Assembly (NCBI RefSeq): GCF_004804355.1
Contig: NZ_SRWZ01000006.1
Span: forward strand, 203,383-267,382
Direction: 5' to 3'
DNA length: 64,000 nucleotides
From: Cognatitamlana onchidii
GTDB lineage: Bacteria; Bacteroidota; Bacteroidia; Flavobacteriales; Flavobacteriaceae
The notes below the pieces were generated by a model. That model worked only from the letters and a program-made list of their open reading frames with translations. It did not search any database and had not been told where the DNA came from. Both the position numbers and the translations under genes were made by a program. Of the stretch, positions 44,856 to 53,516 are shown one piece after another; the first letter of the stretch is position 1; each line of letters starts with the position of its first letter.

Positions 44856-46763
44856 ATGGCACAGGTAAAACCGTATAGTCTATTTACAGAATTTGACATC
44901 AATCTTTTTAAAGCAGGAAAACATTTTAGGCTTTACGAAAAGTTTGGTTCTCACTTGGTTACCGTTGATGGGATAGATGGTGTCTATTTTGCCGTTTGGG
45001 CACCTACCGCAAAGCAAGTTTCTGTAATTGGCGACTTTAATTATTGGCTAGAAGGCGAGCATCAACTTAACGTACGCTGGGATTCTAGTGGGATTTGGGA
45101 AGGCTTCATCCCCCTTGTAGAAAAAGGCGCGGCTTACAAATACAAAATTCAAAGCCATAACAACGATATAAAAACAGAAAAGGCCGACCCGTACGCAAGG
45201 CGCTATGAGCATCCACCAAATACAGCATCTATCGTTTGGGATGACGACTACAGGTGGAAGGACAAACAGTGGATGAAAACTCGTAAGAAAAACAATGCCA
45301 TTGATGCCCCATTCTCGGTATACGAAGTACATCTTGGATCATGGAAACGCCATCTTGAAGAAGACCGTTTTTTATCGTATTACGAGTTAGCCGATGATTT
45401 GGTTAATTATGTAAAAGACATGAATTTTACCCATGTCGAGCTTATGCCAATTATGGAATATCCTTACGACCCTTCCTGGGGCTACCAATTAACCGGGTAC
45501 TTTGCACCAACCTCTAGATTTGGCTATCCAGAAGAGTTTAAATACTTGGTTGATAAACTACACCAAAACGGCATTGGTATTATACTAGACTGGGTACCAT
45601 CGCATTTCCCCGAGGATGCACATGGCCTTGGGTTTTTTGATGGCTCGCACCTATATGAACACCCAGATAGACGTAAAGGGTATCATCAAGATTGGAAAAG
45701 CTTAATTTTTAACTACGAACGCAATGAAGTACGCTCATTTTTAATTAGCAATGCTGTTTTTTGGATGGATCAATACCATGCCGATGGCCTGCGTGTCGAT
45801 GCCGTAGCCTCTATGCTGTTTTTAGATTACTCCAGAGAAGATGGGGAATGGGAACCTAACATATATGGCGGACGAGAAAATCTAGCCGTTATAAGTTTCC
45901 TTAAGGAACTCAATGAAGAGATTTATGCATCTTTTCCAGATGTACAAACCATTGCAGAAGAGTCGACGGCATTCCCTATGGTATCGAAACCAACTTTTGT
46001 TGGTGGTTTAGGTTTTGGCATGAAATGGATGATGGGCTGGATGCACGACACCCTAGAGTACTTTGGCAAAGACCCTGTTTACAGGAAATATCATCAAAAC
46101 GATATTACCTTTAGCTTAGCCTATGCCTTTACCGAAAACTTCATGCTACCCTTGTCGCACGACGAGGTGGTTTATGGCAAAAACTCTATTTTAGGTAGAA
46201 TGCCGGGTGACGAGTGGCAGCGCTTTGCTAATTTACGTTTGTTATACGGTTATATGTTTACCCACCCAGGTACCAAACTTTTGTTTATGGGAGGTGAATT
46301 TGGACAATACAATGAGTGGAATTTCCAAGAAAGCTTAGATTGGAATTTACTAGAGTTTAAGCCCCATCAAGACATGCAAAACTACTATAAAGCTCTTAAC
46401 GCCATTTATAAAAGTACCCCAGCATTGTATGAAAAAGGGTTTAGTAGCGAAGGGTTTGAATGGATAAGCTACGACGATCATGAAAATTGTGTTATTTCAT
46501 ACATTAGAAAAGGCTATAAGGAAGAAGAAAACGTGGCTGTAGTTTGTAACTTAACACCTTCGGTAAGAAAAAGCTATAAAATAGGATTGCCTTCCAAAGG
46601 AAAACTAGTTGAAATTTTTAATAGCGACGCCAAAGTTTTTGGAGGCAGTGGTATTGAAAACAAAAAACAAACCACTATAAAAAAAGTACCTTGGAATGGT
46701 AAGGATTATTCAGCAGAAATAACCCTCCCTCCCTTGGCCGTTACCATTTTTAAATTTGCATAA
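44856..46763 (+). CDS. glgB: 1,4-alpha-glucan branching enzyme GlgB
   Basis: 635 residues, GH13_9. CBM48 domain with FAVWAPTAKQVSVIGDFNYW, then SVYEVHLGSWKRH, DWVPSHFPEDAHGL, the nucleophile Asp in DGLRVDAVASML, the acid/base Glu in AEESTAFP and LSHDEVVYGK. It cuts alpha-1,4 chains and rejoins them by alpha-1,6 bonds. Last gene of the tight glgM-glgC-glgE-mak-glgB run; a terminator follows. Confidence 0.96.
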   Translation: MAQVKPYSLFTEFDINLFKAGKHFRLYEKFGSHLVTVDGIDGVYFAVWAPTAKQVSVIGDFNYWLEGEHQLNVRWDSSGIWEGFIPLVEKGAAYKYKIQSHNNDIKTEKADPYARRYEHPPNTASIVWDDDYRWKDKQWMKTRKKNNAIDAPFSVYEVHLGSWKRHLEEDRFLSYYELADDLVNYVKDMNFTHVELMPIMEYPYDPSWGYQLTGYFAPTSRFGYPEEFKYLVDKLHQNGIGIILDWVPSHFPEDAHGLGFFDGSHLYEHPDRRKGYHQDWKSLIFNYERNEVRSFLISNAVFWMDQYHADGLRVDAVASMLFLDYSREDGEWEPNIYGGRENLAVISFLKELNEEIYASFPDVQTIAEESTAFPMVSKPTFVGGLGFGMKWMMGWMHDTLEYFGKDPVYRKYHQNDITFSLAYAFTENFMLPLSHDEVVYGKNSILGRMPGDEWQRFANLRLLYGYMFTHPGTKLLFMGGEFGQYNEWNFQESLDWNLLEFKPHQDMQNYYKALNAIYKSTPALYEKGFSSEGFEWISYDDHENCVISYIRKGYKEEENVAVVCNLTPSVRKSYKIGLPSKGKLVEIFNSDAKVFGGSGIENKKQTTIKKVPWNGKDYSAEITLPPLAVTIFKFA

Positions 46764-46784
46764 GTTAAAATAACTTGTCTTACC

Positions 46785-46836
46785 AAAACACCTTTTTAAA
46801 TCTTTGAGTTAAGCGTTTAAAAAGGTGTTTTATCTT
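46785..46836 (+). terminator. Rho-independent terminator after glgB
   Basis: A perfect 16 bp stem (46785-46800 with 46816-46831, core AACACCTTTTTAAA) with a 15-base loop and a T-rich end, 22 bp downstream of the glgB stop. Confidence 0.85.
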
Positions 46837-47108
46837 CATAAAAAATCTATAATTTCTACTTTTTACCTAGATGTTTCTCTAAACTGTACACAACCAACAA
46901 AGCACACTTAGTAATCAAAATAACAGTGTGTTTTTTAAATATCTTACAAAATAAAAAGCCAGTGTTCTTTTCTACTTTGTCTATTTTATAATTAATACCC
47001 TCATTTATTGAGCTTTATGCAATTTTTTAAGGATTTTTTTAATAAAAAGAAGTCATTCAAATTTATGAATTTTAGTATTTTCGTGACTTATTATTCACGC
47101 ATAATTTT
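46837..47108. other. Intergenic region upstream of the alpha-glucosidase
   Basis: No ORF of coding character is seen. TATTTTCG near 47074-47081 is a near match to the TAnnTTTG -7 element and lies about 28 bp upstream of the GH31 start, so a separate promoter for that gene is likely. Confidence 0.4.
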
Positions 47109-49511
47109 ATGATATTAAATACTGAATTAGAATATAAAGGAAACTTATTTCCATCAAAAATTGTTTCCTATGAAAAAAACCTAAACGTTCTCTCATTTAC
47201 AGCCGAAAATGGTGTGATTTTACAAGTTACTGTTAGAAGAGACAGTATTCTGCGTTTCAGGTTTACTACCACAGGTATTTTTGAAAACGATTTTTCGTAT
47301 GCTATTACCAAATATGCTAGTAGAGGGTATAACCATTTAGACGTTGCTGAAGATGATGACAAGTATATTATTACAACCGCGAAGTTAATCTGCCACATTT
47401 CAAAATTAGATTTAAGAGCATCTATTTTCGATGCAAAAGATAAAAGCCTTATCTGTGAAGACGAGCTTGGTTTTCACTGGGAAGAAAGTTATGAGTTTGG
47501 AGGCGATGTTGTAAAAATGTCTAAAACCGCTCAACCTGGAGAAAGCTATTATGGTTTAGGAGATAAACCTGTAGATAATAACTTAAAAGGGAAACGTTTT
47601 GAGAATTGGGTAACCGATTCTTATGCCTATGGTAGAGACACCGATCCTATTTATAAAACTATTCCGTTTTACACGGGGTTACACAATAAAAAATCTTACG
47701 GAATATTTTTTGATAATACGTTTAGATCTTATTTCGATTTTTGCCACGAACGCCGAAACATAACTAGTTTTTGGGCACATGGTGGCGAAATGAACTATTA
47801 CTTTATTTACGGTCCAGACATGTCTGAAGTGGTTGCCAACTACACAGATTTAACAGGAAAGCCGCACGAAATGCCCGCACTTTGGGCCTTGGGATACCAC
47901 CAATGTAAATGGAGTTATTATCCAGAGTCGAACGTAAAAGAAATCACCTCTAAATTTAGAGAATTACAAATTCCTTGTGATGCCATTTATTTAGATATCG
48001 ATTACATGGAAGGGTTTAGATGCTTTACTTGGAGTAAAGAATATTTCCCAGACCCTAAACGTATGGTTAAAGAATTGGCAGACGATGGCTTTAAAACCAT
48101 TGTAATTATAGACCCGGGTATAAAAATAGACATGGATTATTCGGTGTTTAAAGAAGGTCTAGATAAAGACTATTTCTGTAAACGTGCCGATGGCCCTTAT
48201 ATGAAAGGTAAAGTATGGCCAGGAGAATGTTACTTCCCCGATTTTACCAACCCAGAAGTAAGAGAATGGTGGTCTAACCTATTCCAAGAACTTATTGAAG
48301 ATATTGGTGTAAAAGGTGTATGGAACGATATGAACGAACCTGCGGTTATGGACGTTCCAGGAAAAACATTCCCGAATGACGTAAGACATGATTACGATGG
48401 TAACCCTTGTAGCCACCGAAAAGCCCATAATGTGTATGGTATGCAAATGGCACGGGCCACTTACCAAGGTTTAAAGAAATTTTCTTATCCTAAACGTCCG
48501 TTTGTAATTACCAGAGCCGCTTATTCTGGTACGCAACGTTACACCTCTAGTTGGACAGGCGATAATATTGCTACTTGGGATCATTTAACGATTGCCAATT
48601 TACAAGCACAGCGCATGTGTATGTCTGGCTTCTCGTTTATAGGATCGGATATTGGTGGATTTGCAGAACAACCCAATGGCGAGCTATATGCCCGTTGGAT
48701 ACAATTAGGTATTTTCCATCCATTTTGCAGAACACACTCCTCTGGAGATCATGGAGACCAAGAACCTTGGGCTTTTGGAACAACCATTACCGACGTGGTT
48801 AGAAAATTTATTGAAATACGATACCAATTGTTACCGTACTTATATACCGCTTTTTGGAGGTACGCAGAAGAAGGTGTTCCTATCTTAAAATCATTAGTAT
48901 TATATGATCAAGAAGACCCACAGACCCATTATAGAAATGACGAGTTTATTTTTGGTGAGAAAATACTAGCTTGTCCTATTACAGGACCAAACCAAAAGGG
49001 CAGACGTATGTATTTCCCAATTGGTAAATGGTACAATTTCTGGACAGATGAGTTGGTTGAAGGTGGTGTTGAAGACTGGGTTGATGCCGATTTAGATAGT
49101 ATGCCAATATTTGTAAAAGAGGGTGCTATAATTCCTAAATACCCTATACAGCAGTATGTAGGTGAAAAAACCATTGACCAGTTAACACTCGATGTGTATT
49201 ACAAACACGGTAAAGAAACTTCTGAAGTTTATGAAGATGCTACCGATGGTTACGACTATATTAAAGGGCGCTATAGCTTAAGAACCTTTAAATTAAATGG
49301 TAAAAAGAAGGAGCTTGTTATTCAGCAGCACAAGTCTGGTAAGTTTATAACCACCTACAAAACGTTTAAACTAAACTTACACGGCTTACCATTTAAGATT
49401 TCAAAAATTGAAATTGACAATGAAGAGATTGCCTTTGCAGACCTTAAACTTAATGGAGATAACACTTTAACCATTTCTAAAGAGTTTACAGAACTTCATA
49501 TTATGGCCTAA
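47109..49511 (+). CDS. Glycoside hydrolase family 31 alpha-glucosidase
   Basis: 800 residues. The N-terminal beta domain is followed by the GH31 barrel: GYHQCKWSYYPE, the nucleophile in KGVWNDMNEPAVM, SWTGDNIATW (acid/base Asp) and GSDIGGF. No signal peptide is seen, so it is cytoplasmic. It probably releases glucose from maltose or malto-oligosaccharides. It lies behind the glycogen operon but after a terminator, so it is a separate unit with a related function. Confidence 0.93.
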   Translation: MILNTELEYKGNLFPSKIVSYEKNLNVLSFTAENGVILQVTVRRDSILRFRFTTTGIFENDFSYAITKYASRGYNHLDVAEDDDKYIITTAKLICHISKLDLRASIFDAKDKSLICEDELGFHWEESYEFGGDVVKMSKTAQPGESYYGLGDKPVDNNLKGKRFENWVTDSYAYGRDTDPIYKTIPFYTGLHNKKSYGIFFDNTFRSYFDFCHERRNITSFWAHGGEMNYYFIYGPDMSEVVANYTDLTGKPHEMPALWALGYHQCKWSYYPESNVKEITSKFRELQIPCDAIYLDIDYMEGFRCFTWSKEYFPDPKRMVKELADDGFKTIVIIDPGIKIDMDYSVFKEGLDKDYFCKRADGPYMKGKVWPGECYFPDFTNPEVREWWSNLFQELIEDIGVKGVWNDMNEPAVMDVPGKTFPNDVRHDYDGNPCSHRKAHNVYGMQMARATYQGLKKFSYPKRPFVITRAAYSGTQRYTSSWTGDNIATWDHLTIANLQAQRMCMSGFSFIGSDIGGFAEQPNGELYARWIQLGIFHPFCRTHSSGDHGDQEPWAFGTTITDVVRKFIEIRYQLLPYLYTAFWRYAEEGVPILKSLVLYDQEDPQTHYRNDEFIFGEKILACPITGPNQKGRRMYFPIGKWYNFWTDELVEGGVEDWVDADLDSMPIFVKEGAIIPKYPIQQYVGEKTIDQLTLDVYYKHGKETSEVYEDATDGYDYIKGRYSLRTFKLNGKKKELVIQQHKSGKFITTYKTFKLNLHGLPFKISKIEIDNEEIAFADLKLNGDNTLTISKEFTELHIMA

Positions 49512-49533
49512 ACGCCAATTTATAATACAAGGT

Positions 49534-49566
49534 AAAAGCCTCATAGTAATATATGAGGCTTTTTTA
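49534..49566 (+). terminator. Rho-independent terminator after the GH31 gene
   Basis: Stem AAAAGCCTCATA / TATGAGGCTTTT with a 6-base loop and a T-run. Confidence 0.85.
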
Positions 49567-49599
49567 TTGTGCGTATCTAAGTATTCTAAACCTATTTAT

Positions 49600-49711
49600 C
49601 TGGGCATTCCCTTTATTTTGAAGGCTGTTCAAAATAAAGGTCGCGCTTTTCGTTACTAGTTTTGGCTCAAAGCACAGCTCGCCAAAAGCTAACCACTACA
49701 ATCGCTAATGC
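49600..49711. repeat. Structured dispersed intergenic repeat, copy 2
   Basis: Starts with CTGGGCATTCC and contains two hairpins: CTTTATTTTGAA / TTCAAAATAAAG (49611-49639, perfect) and AGTTTTGGC / GCCAAAAGCT (49658-49690). The second half recurs, inverted, at 29580-29626. CTGGGC..GGTCGCGCTTTTCG is reminiscent of interspersed repeats I know from Flavobacteriaceae intergenic DNA. It lies just upstream of the integrase. Confidence 0.55.
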
Positions 49712-49776
49712 AAAGGCGAACTCCAAATAATCTTTCATGTGTATAAATAATTTCTTACTTTTATATAAAAAACGGA

Positions 49777-50916
49777 ATGCCTGCTCGACCTACCATAACA
49801 TTAAAACCGCTTTCTCATAATAATAAAACCTACATAGCTATAGAGTTTGAGGACAATAATAGGCTAACAAATTATGTGCGTGCCATGCCCGGTGTAAAGT
49901 GGAGTAATACTTATGGCGTATTTTGTACATATTATACTAAAAAACGCATACATGAACTCTTTACATCCTTTAGAGAAAAACAATGGTATGTTAATTATAA
50001 AGCTTTTAGAGTCACAAAACAAGCCCAGAAAGCAGTAAATAGAACAAAAGTACTTAGACCATTAGAGTTGCCTTCCTTGAATAAAGAAGCCAAAACAACT
50101 CTTTTAAAGTATAAAAAATGGCTTCAACAAAAGCGTTTAAGCCCAAATACTGTGAACACTTATTTAGAAGTAACAAGTTTCTTTATACGGTATTTAATAC
50201 TTAAGCAAATAAGTACTATTACTGCCAGAAGTATTGAACAGTTTAATTACGACTTTATTTATAGAACTAACAAGTCTGTCTCCTACCAAAATCAATGTAT
50301 TAGCGGTATAAAAAAATACATAGAATTTAGCGACATTACCATAGATAGTTTGGATATTAAACGCCCTGATAAGGACAAAAAACTCCCAATTGTTTTAAGT
50401 AAATCCGAAGTAAGAACACTATTAAGCACACCAAGAAACCTTAAGCACAGAACGCTTTTATGTCTAATATATTCTGCAGGTTTACGTATAGGAGAGGCTT
50501 TGAACTTAAAACTTACAGACTTAGATTATGATAGAAAGCTTATTCACATAAAAGGAGGTAAGGGCAGAAAAGACAGATATACACTGCTATCTAACAATAT
50601 TATGGATTTATTAAATAGTTACTTTCAAGCATATACGCCCAAAATTTATGTGTTTGAAGGCCGCGGTGAAAAGCCTTACACGCAAGTTAGTGCAAGGCAA
50701 GTATTTAAAAAAGCACTTAAGTCTAGTAAGATTAAGAAATACGCTACCCTTCACACCTTAAGACACAGCTTTGCCACTCATTTACTAGAGAGTGGCACAG
50801 ATTTGCGCTATATACAAGAGCTCCTTGGCCATAATAGCCCAAAAACGACCATGATTTATACACATGTTTCGGAATCAAACCTTGAGGACATAAAAAACCC
50901 ATTTGATGCGTTGTAA
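49777..50916 (+). CDS. Tyrosine recombinase/integrase of the cassette array
   Basis: 379 residues. A ~95-residue N-terminal domain (ITLKPLSHNNKTYIAIEFE..) precedes a SAM-like core-binding domain (KYKKWLQQKRLSPNTVNTYL, 111-130) and the catalytic domain. Active-site residues: Arg237 (SAGLRIGEAL), Lys262 (GGKGRKDR), His326 and Arg329 (HTLRHS), His352 (LLGH) and Tyr361 (TMIYTHV). It ends IKNPFDAL, like the RSPLDAL end of IntI1, but lacks the IntI-specific insertion between the Lys and the HxxR motif. It points toward the array on the same strand, unlike classical integrons. Likely enzyme for cassette excision and insertion (inference). Confidence 0.9.
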   Translation: MPARPTITLKPLSHNNKTYIAIEFEDNNRLTNYVRAMPGVKWSNTYGVFCTYYTKKRIHELFTSFREKQWYVNYKAFRVTKQAQKAVNRTKVLRPLELPSLNKEAKTTLLKYKKWLQQKRLSPNTVNTYLEVTSFFIRYLILKQISTITARSIEQFNYDFIYRTNKSVSYQNQCISGIKKYIEFSDITIDSLDIKRPDKDKKLPIVLSKSEVRTLLSTPRNLKHRTLLCLIYSAGLRIGEALNLKLTDLDYDRKLIHIKGGKGRKDRYTLLSNNIMDLLNSYFQAYTPKIYVFEGRGEKPYTQVSARQVFKKALKSSKIKKYATLHTLRHSFATHLLESGTDLRYIQELLGHNSPKTTMIYTHVSESNLEDIKNPFDAL

Positions 50917-51047
50917 GAATTATTCTCCTATGAACAAAATAAGTATATTTGATAGCGTGATATGGATACTAAATAAGCATAAAAAACCATCGTTATCACT
51001 CCAAATAGGGTTATTATGATTAATTTAATCATCCATATAAACAAGTT
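50917..51047 (+). other. attI-like region between integrase and first cassette
   Basis: The first cassette boundary is the GTT at 51045, in ATATAAACAAGTTGGC, which resembles the right end of the array sites (ATATACAAAAACGTTG). Upstream it lacks the matching left half that a cassette site would have, but holds the dyad TGATTA/TAATCA (51017-51031) and GTGATA..TATCAC (50957-51000). By position this is the primary attachment site. Confidence 0.6.
50944..50951 (+). promoter_or_regulatory. Candidate cassette promoter -7 element
   Basis: TATATTTG is an exact TAnnTTTG match between the integrase stop and the first cassette, reading into the array, in the place of an integron Pc promoter. No good -33 TTTG is seen at 19-21 bp, so support is weak. 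Confidence 0.3.
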
Positions 51048-51080
51048 GGCAAATATTATTAAAGACGTTCCCTAACAAAA

Positions 51081-51512
51081 ATGAATAAATCAATTAAAGA
51101 AAAATTAGAATGGTACTTTATTGGTCTAAGAAAAAATGCAATAAGCACTTTAATTGGTCTTTTAGGAATTTTAATATTCCTATATATTTTCTTTTTTCAA
51201 CCTGATGGTAGAGGTAACAAACTTGAAGAATTACAAGGAAGAACAACTTGTAATGTAATTTATTTTCAACCTAAAGAAAGTATGGCACAAACCTCTATCG
51301 GAAATCACATTTCAACTATAGGATACACTATTAAATACACTTATGAAGTAAACGGGATAACTTACTATACCACAGAATATTTAAAAGACAGCCAGTATAA
51401 TCAAAATACTATTTTGACTATTAAGAGAAATCTTAGAGACAAAACTAATAGAATTAAAATTAAATATTCATTTTACAATCCAGATCAATCAATGCTAGAT
51501 AGAGAAAATTAA
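51081..51512 (+). CDS. Cassette 1 gene A: single-pass membrane protein
   Basis: 143 residues. One membrane helix (AISTLIGLLGILIFLYIFFF, about 21-40) follows a basic N-terminus; the rest is an outside beta-rich domain with GYTIKYTYEVNGITYYTTEY, a DUF3592-like pattern (a pair of beta strands around TY.VNG..Y). No function is known. It starts 36 bp after the cassette boundary and shares cassette 1 (51045-52177) with the next gene, 47 bp downstream with no recombination site between. Confidence 0.65.
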   Translation: MNKSIKEKLEWYFIGLRKNAISTLIGLLGILIFLYIFFFQPDGRGNKLEELQGRTTCNVIYFQPKESMAQTSIGNHISTIGYTIKYTYEVNGITYYTTEYLKDSQYNQNTILTIKRNLRDKTNRIKIKYSFYNPDQSMLDREN

Positions 51513-51559
51513 TATAGAAGAGAAAAAAATAAATTTTATCAAACTTCAACTATGAGGAA

Positions 51560-52018
51560 ATGAAAGAAAACAAATACATTGAAAAATTTAAACATAAATC
51601 TAAGCGTGATTTAGAATATAAAGTGAATAATCCCTCACTATTTGACAGTGAGTCTATTTTAGCAGCTAAACACATACTTGAAAATTATTCTGAATTTCAA
51701 AAACAACAATCAGAAACTAAAAATAATTGTCAAGAAATTGAAAATAAATCTTTTTCAACCAACAGTTTTTTAATTCCTTTTATAATATTCTCTTGTCTAA
51801 TCGCAGTTGTTATATTAATTAATGGATTGAACAATATTTACTTATTAATGAGTATAACAAGTGGTTATTTCTCCTATTTATTGTTTAAACACTACAAATC
51901 TTGGAAGTCTGAATATCTAAATTCAAATAATACACATCTAACAGTCAAGTATTTGACTTTACCAATCATTCTAATGCTCGTATGTGTAATATTCTTTTTT
52001 AAATCATTTTCTGAATAA
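51560..52018 (+). CDS. Cassette 1 gene B: membrane protein
   Basis: 152 residues: a soluble helical N-terminus of 70 residues (KFKHKSKRDLEYKVNNPSLF...ESILAAKHILEN), then three hydrophobic helices (FLIPFIIFSCLIAVVILI, IYLLMSITSGYFSYLLF and LTLPIILMLVCVIFFF). The start fits GAGGAA 8 bases upstream. I do not recognise a family. Second gene of a two-gene cassette. Confidence 0.65.
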   Translation: MKENKYIEKFKHKSKRDLEYKVNNPSLFDSESILAAKHILENYSEFQKQQSETKNNCQEIENKSFSTNSFLIPFIIFSCLIAVVILINGLNNIYLLMSITSGYFSYLLFKHYKSWKSEYLNSNNTHLTVKYLTLPIILMLVCVIFFFKSFSE

Positions 52019-52051
52019 TACTGAAAACTTAGTCAATAACAATAAATAACA

Positions 52052-52186
52052 TTAGCCAACAACGTATATAAAAAATTGCTGTACTCCTACTCTGTTGAAA
52101 AATTCGTTACTTTTATAAAAAATAAAATAGCATGAAAAATTACGTTTCAAAAAACGCAACTTTTCATATACAAAAACGTTGTGTGT
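52052..52186 (+). repeat. attC-like site 1
   Basis: Left end TTAGCCAAC mirrors the start of its own cassette (GTTGGCAAATATT at 51045; 11 of 13 match, A opposite C at position 11). Outer arms AACGTATATAAAAAATTGC and GCAACTTTTCATATACA can pair. The centre is more diverged than in later sites and lacks the GAAAATCC stem. Right end GTTGTGTGT (52178) begins cassette 2. Confidence 0.75.
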
Positions 52187-52249
52187 CATTTAAGCACAGG
52201 AACTTCAAATTGAAAACATAGAAATAAACAGAAGAGGAAATTGAAAAGA

Positions 52250-52708
52250 ATGATTAAAAAATATGACGGAAAAAAGTATACTCTGAAAGAGTACCTTCCA
52301 GTTATATTTCTGTTTATATTTCTTATTGGATTTGGAATTTATACCGTTGTAAAAAAAGGAGAGTTTGAATATGTATTTTTAAGTACAACTTTTAACGAAA
52401 GTGTTGTTGATATTTTTGAAGAAAAAGGAAATACTTATTTATTACTGACAAATAAAAAAAATAGATATAGAATCGAAAATAGTCGGAATTATGATTATAA
52501 ACCTGCATTTTTATATGATTTTATTAAAGAAAATGACCGAGTAATTAAAAACGAATGTTCTGATACTCTTTACATAGAACGAAATTCAAAAAAATATCAT
52601 TTTCTTATTGGAAGTGCATTGTACAATCGCAAAGGAAAATCAAAAGCACTTATCGAAAAGTCATTAAACGAAAGAGAAATAATGAATAAAAGAAATGATT
52701 GCAATTGA
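52250..52708 (+). CDS. Cassette 2: small single-helix membrane protein
   Basis: 152 residues from ATG 52250 (MIKKYDGKKYTL); a TTG at 52241 would add three residues and cannot be excluded. One membrane helix (YLPVIFLFIFLIGFGIYTVV, about 16-35), then a beta-rich outer domain with FNESVVDIFEEKGNTYLLL and repeated Tyr/Lys. Similar in form to the cassette 3 product (short cytoplasmic tail, one helix, ~110-residue domain with a KENDRVIKN / KVGDTLIKT turn), so the two may be distant relatives. Function unknown. Confidence 0.65.
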   Translation: MIKKYDGKKYTLKEYLPVIFLFIFLIGFGIYTVVKKGEFEYVFLSTTFNESVVDIFEEKGNTYLLLTNKKNRYRIENSRNYDYKPAFLYDFIKENDRVIKNECSDTLYIERNSKKYHFLIGSALYNRKGKSKALIEKSLNEREIMNKRNDCN

Positions 52709-52730
52709 AAATAAAACTGAATAAAAACGA

Positions 52731-52933
52731 ACACACAACATTGGCTATAATTAATACGGGTTTAGTCGTTTAAGATATAAAGCTGGAATATCAGCTAACA
52801 ACGCCAAATCTTTTGGATTTGGCTTTTGATATAAAAAAATAAAAACAAACAAAAAGCTTCGGCTAATCGCTTAAACGGAAACAAAAGCATACTTTTATTC
52901 CCGTACTAATCATAGCCGAGAACGTTGTAAAAC
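52731..52933 (+). repeat. attC-like site 2 (longest, about 200 bp)
   Basis: Left end ACACACAAC mirrors its own cassette start GTTGTGTGT (52178). The arms TTGGCTATAATTAATACGGG and CCCGTACTAATCATAGCC pair over almost their whole length. An inner stem GCCAAATC/GATTTGGC (52810-52829) replaces the usual GAAAATCC stem. Right end GTTGTAAAAC (52924) begins cassette 3. Extra length lies between the arms. Confidence 0.82.
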
Positions 52934-52936
52934 ATT

Positions 52937-53362
52937 ATGAAAAGACTCTGGAAAAAATATAAAATATTGATTTTCCCTATTTTAATTCTAATTGGGTTTA
53001 TAAATACAGTTTGGTTTTTTGATAAACACTCTATTTCGGAGGAGGACTTTTTCAATAATGCAGTAAAAACTTCTTATAACAAGTCATATGATGGAATTAT
53101 AACCCAAAAGTTTTATAAAAAAGAAGGAGGTAGAGATATTATTGTACTTGAAAAAAATGGAATTACAACTCAAATGGATTTTGTTTATCAAAACCCAATT
53201 TTATATCAATACCTCAAAGTTGGTGACACTCTAATAAAAACTAAAAATAGCAACTCTATAGTCGTCAAACGTGCAAAATTAGATACCACAATAAATCTAA
53301 CATTTGAGAACTTGAAAGGTGTAAAAAAATATTCTATAAACAATCCATATTTAAAAAACTAA
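52937..53362 (+). CDS. Cassette 3: small single-helix membrane protein
   Basis: 141 residues starting MKRLWKKYKILIFPILILIG; the ATG lies only 13 bases after the cassette boundary, so there is no room for a promoter inside the cassette. One helix (about 9-28), then an outer domain with YDGIITQKFYKKEGGRDIIV and LKVGDTLIKTKNSNSIVVKR. It resembles the cassette 2 product in layout and in this turn. No function is known. Confidence 0.65.
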   Translation: MKRLWKKYKILIFPILILIGFINTVWFFDKHSISEEDFFNNAVKTSYNKSYDGIITQKFYKKEGGRDIIVLEKNGITTQMDFVYQNPILYQYLKVGDTLIKTKNSNSIVVKRAKLDTTINLTFENLKGVKKYSINNPYLKN

Positions 53363-53367
53363 AAAAC

Positions 53368-53508
53368 GTTTTACAACATAGTATAAAAATAATGCGTAAG
53401 TTTATTCCTAAAGCAAAAGTTAGTGCTTGTTTGCTTGCATCTGATTTTCCTTCGGAAAATCCTCGCATTCAAACTACGCACTATTCTTATACGTAACCGT
53501 TAGCAAAC
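53368..53508 (+). repeat. attC-like site 3
   Basis: Left end GTTTTACAAC is the exact reverse complement of its own cassette start GTTGTAAAAC (52924). Arms ATAGTATAAAAATAATGCG and CGCACTATTCTTATAC pair. Central stem GATTTTCC-TTC-GGAAAATC. Right end GTTAGCAAAC (53499) begins cassette 4. Confidence 0.85.
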
Positions 53509-53516
53509 ATTAAGGA

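Noticed and set aside
49777..50916. Calling the integrase a canonical IntI
   Set aside because: The IntI-specific insertion before the HxxR motif is absent and the gene orientation is reversed; only the catalytic residues and the C-terminal IKNPFDAL resemble IntI.
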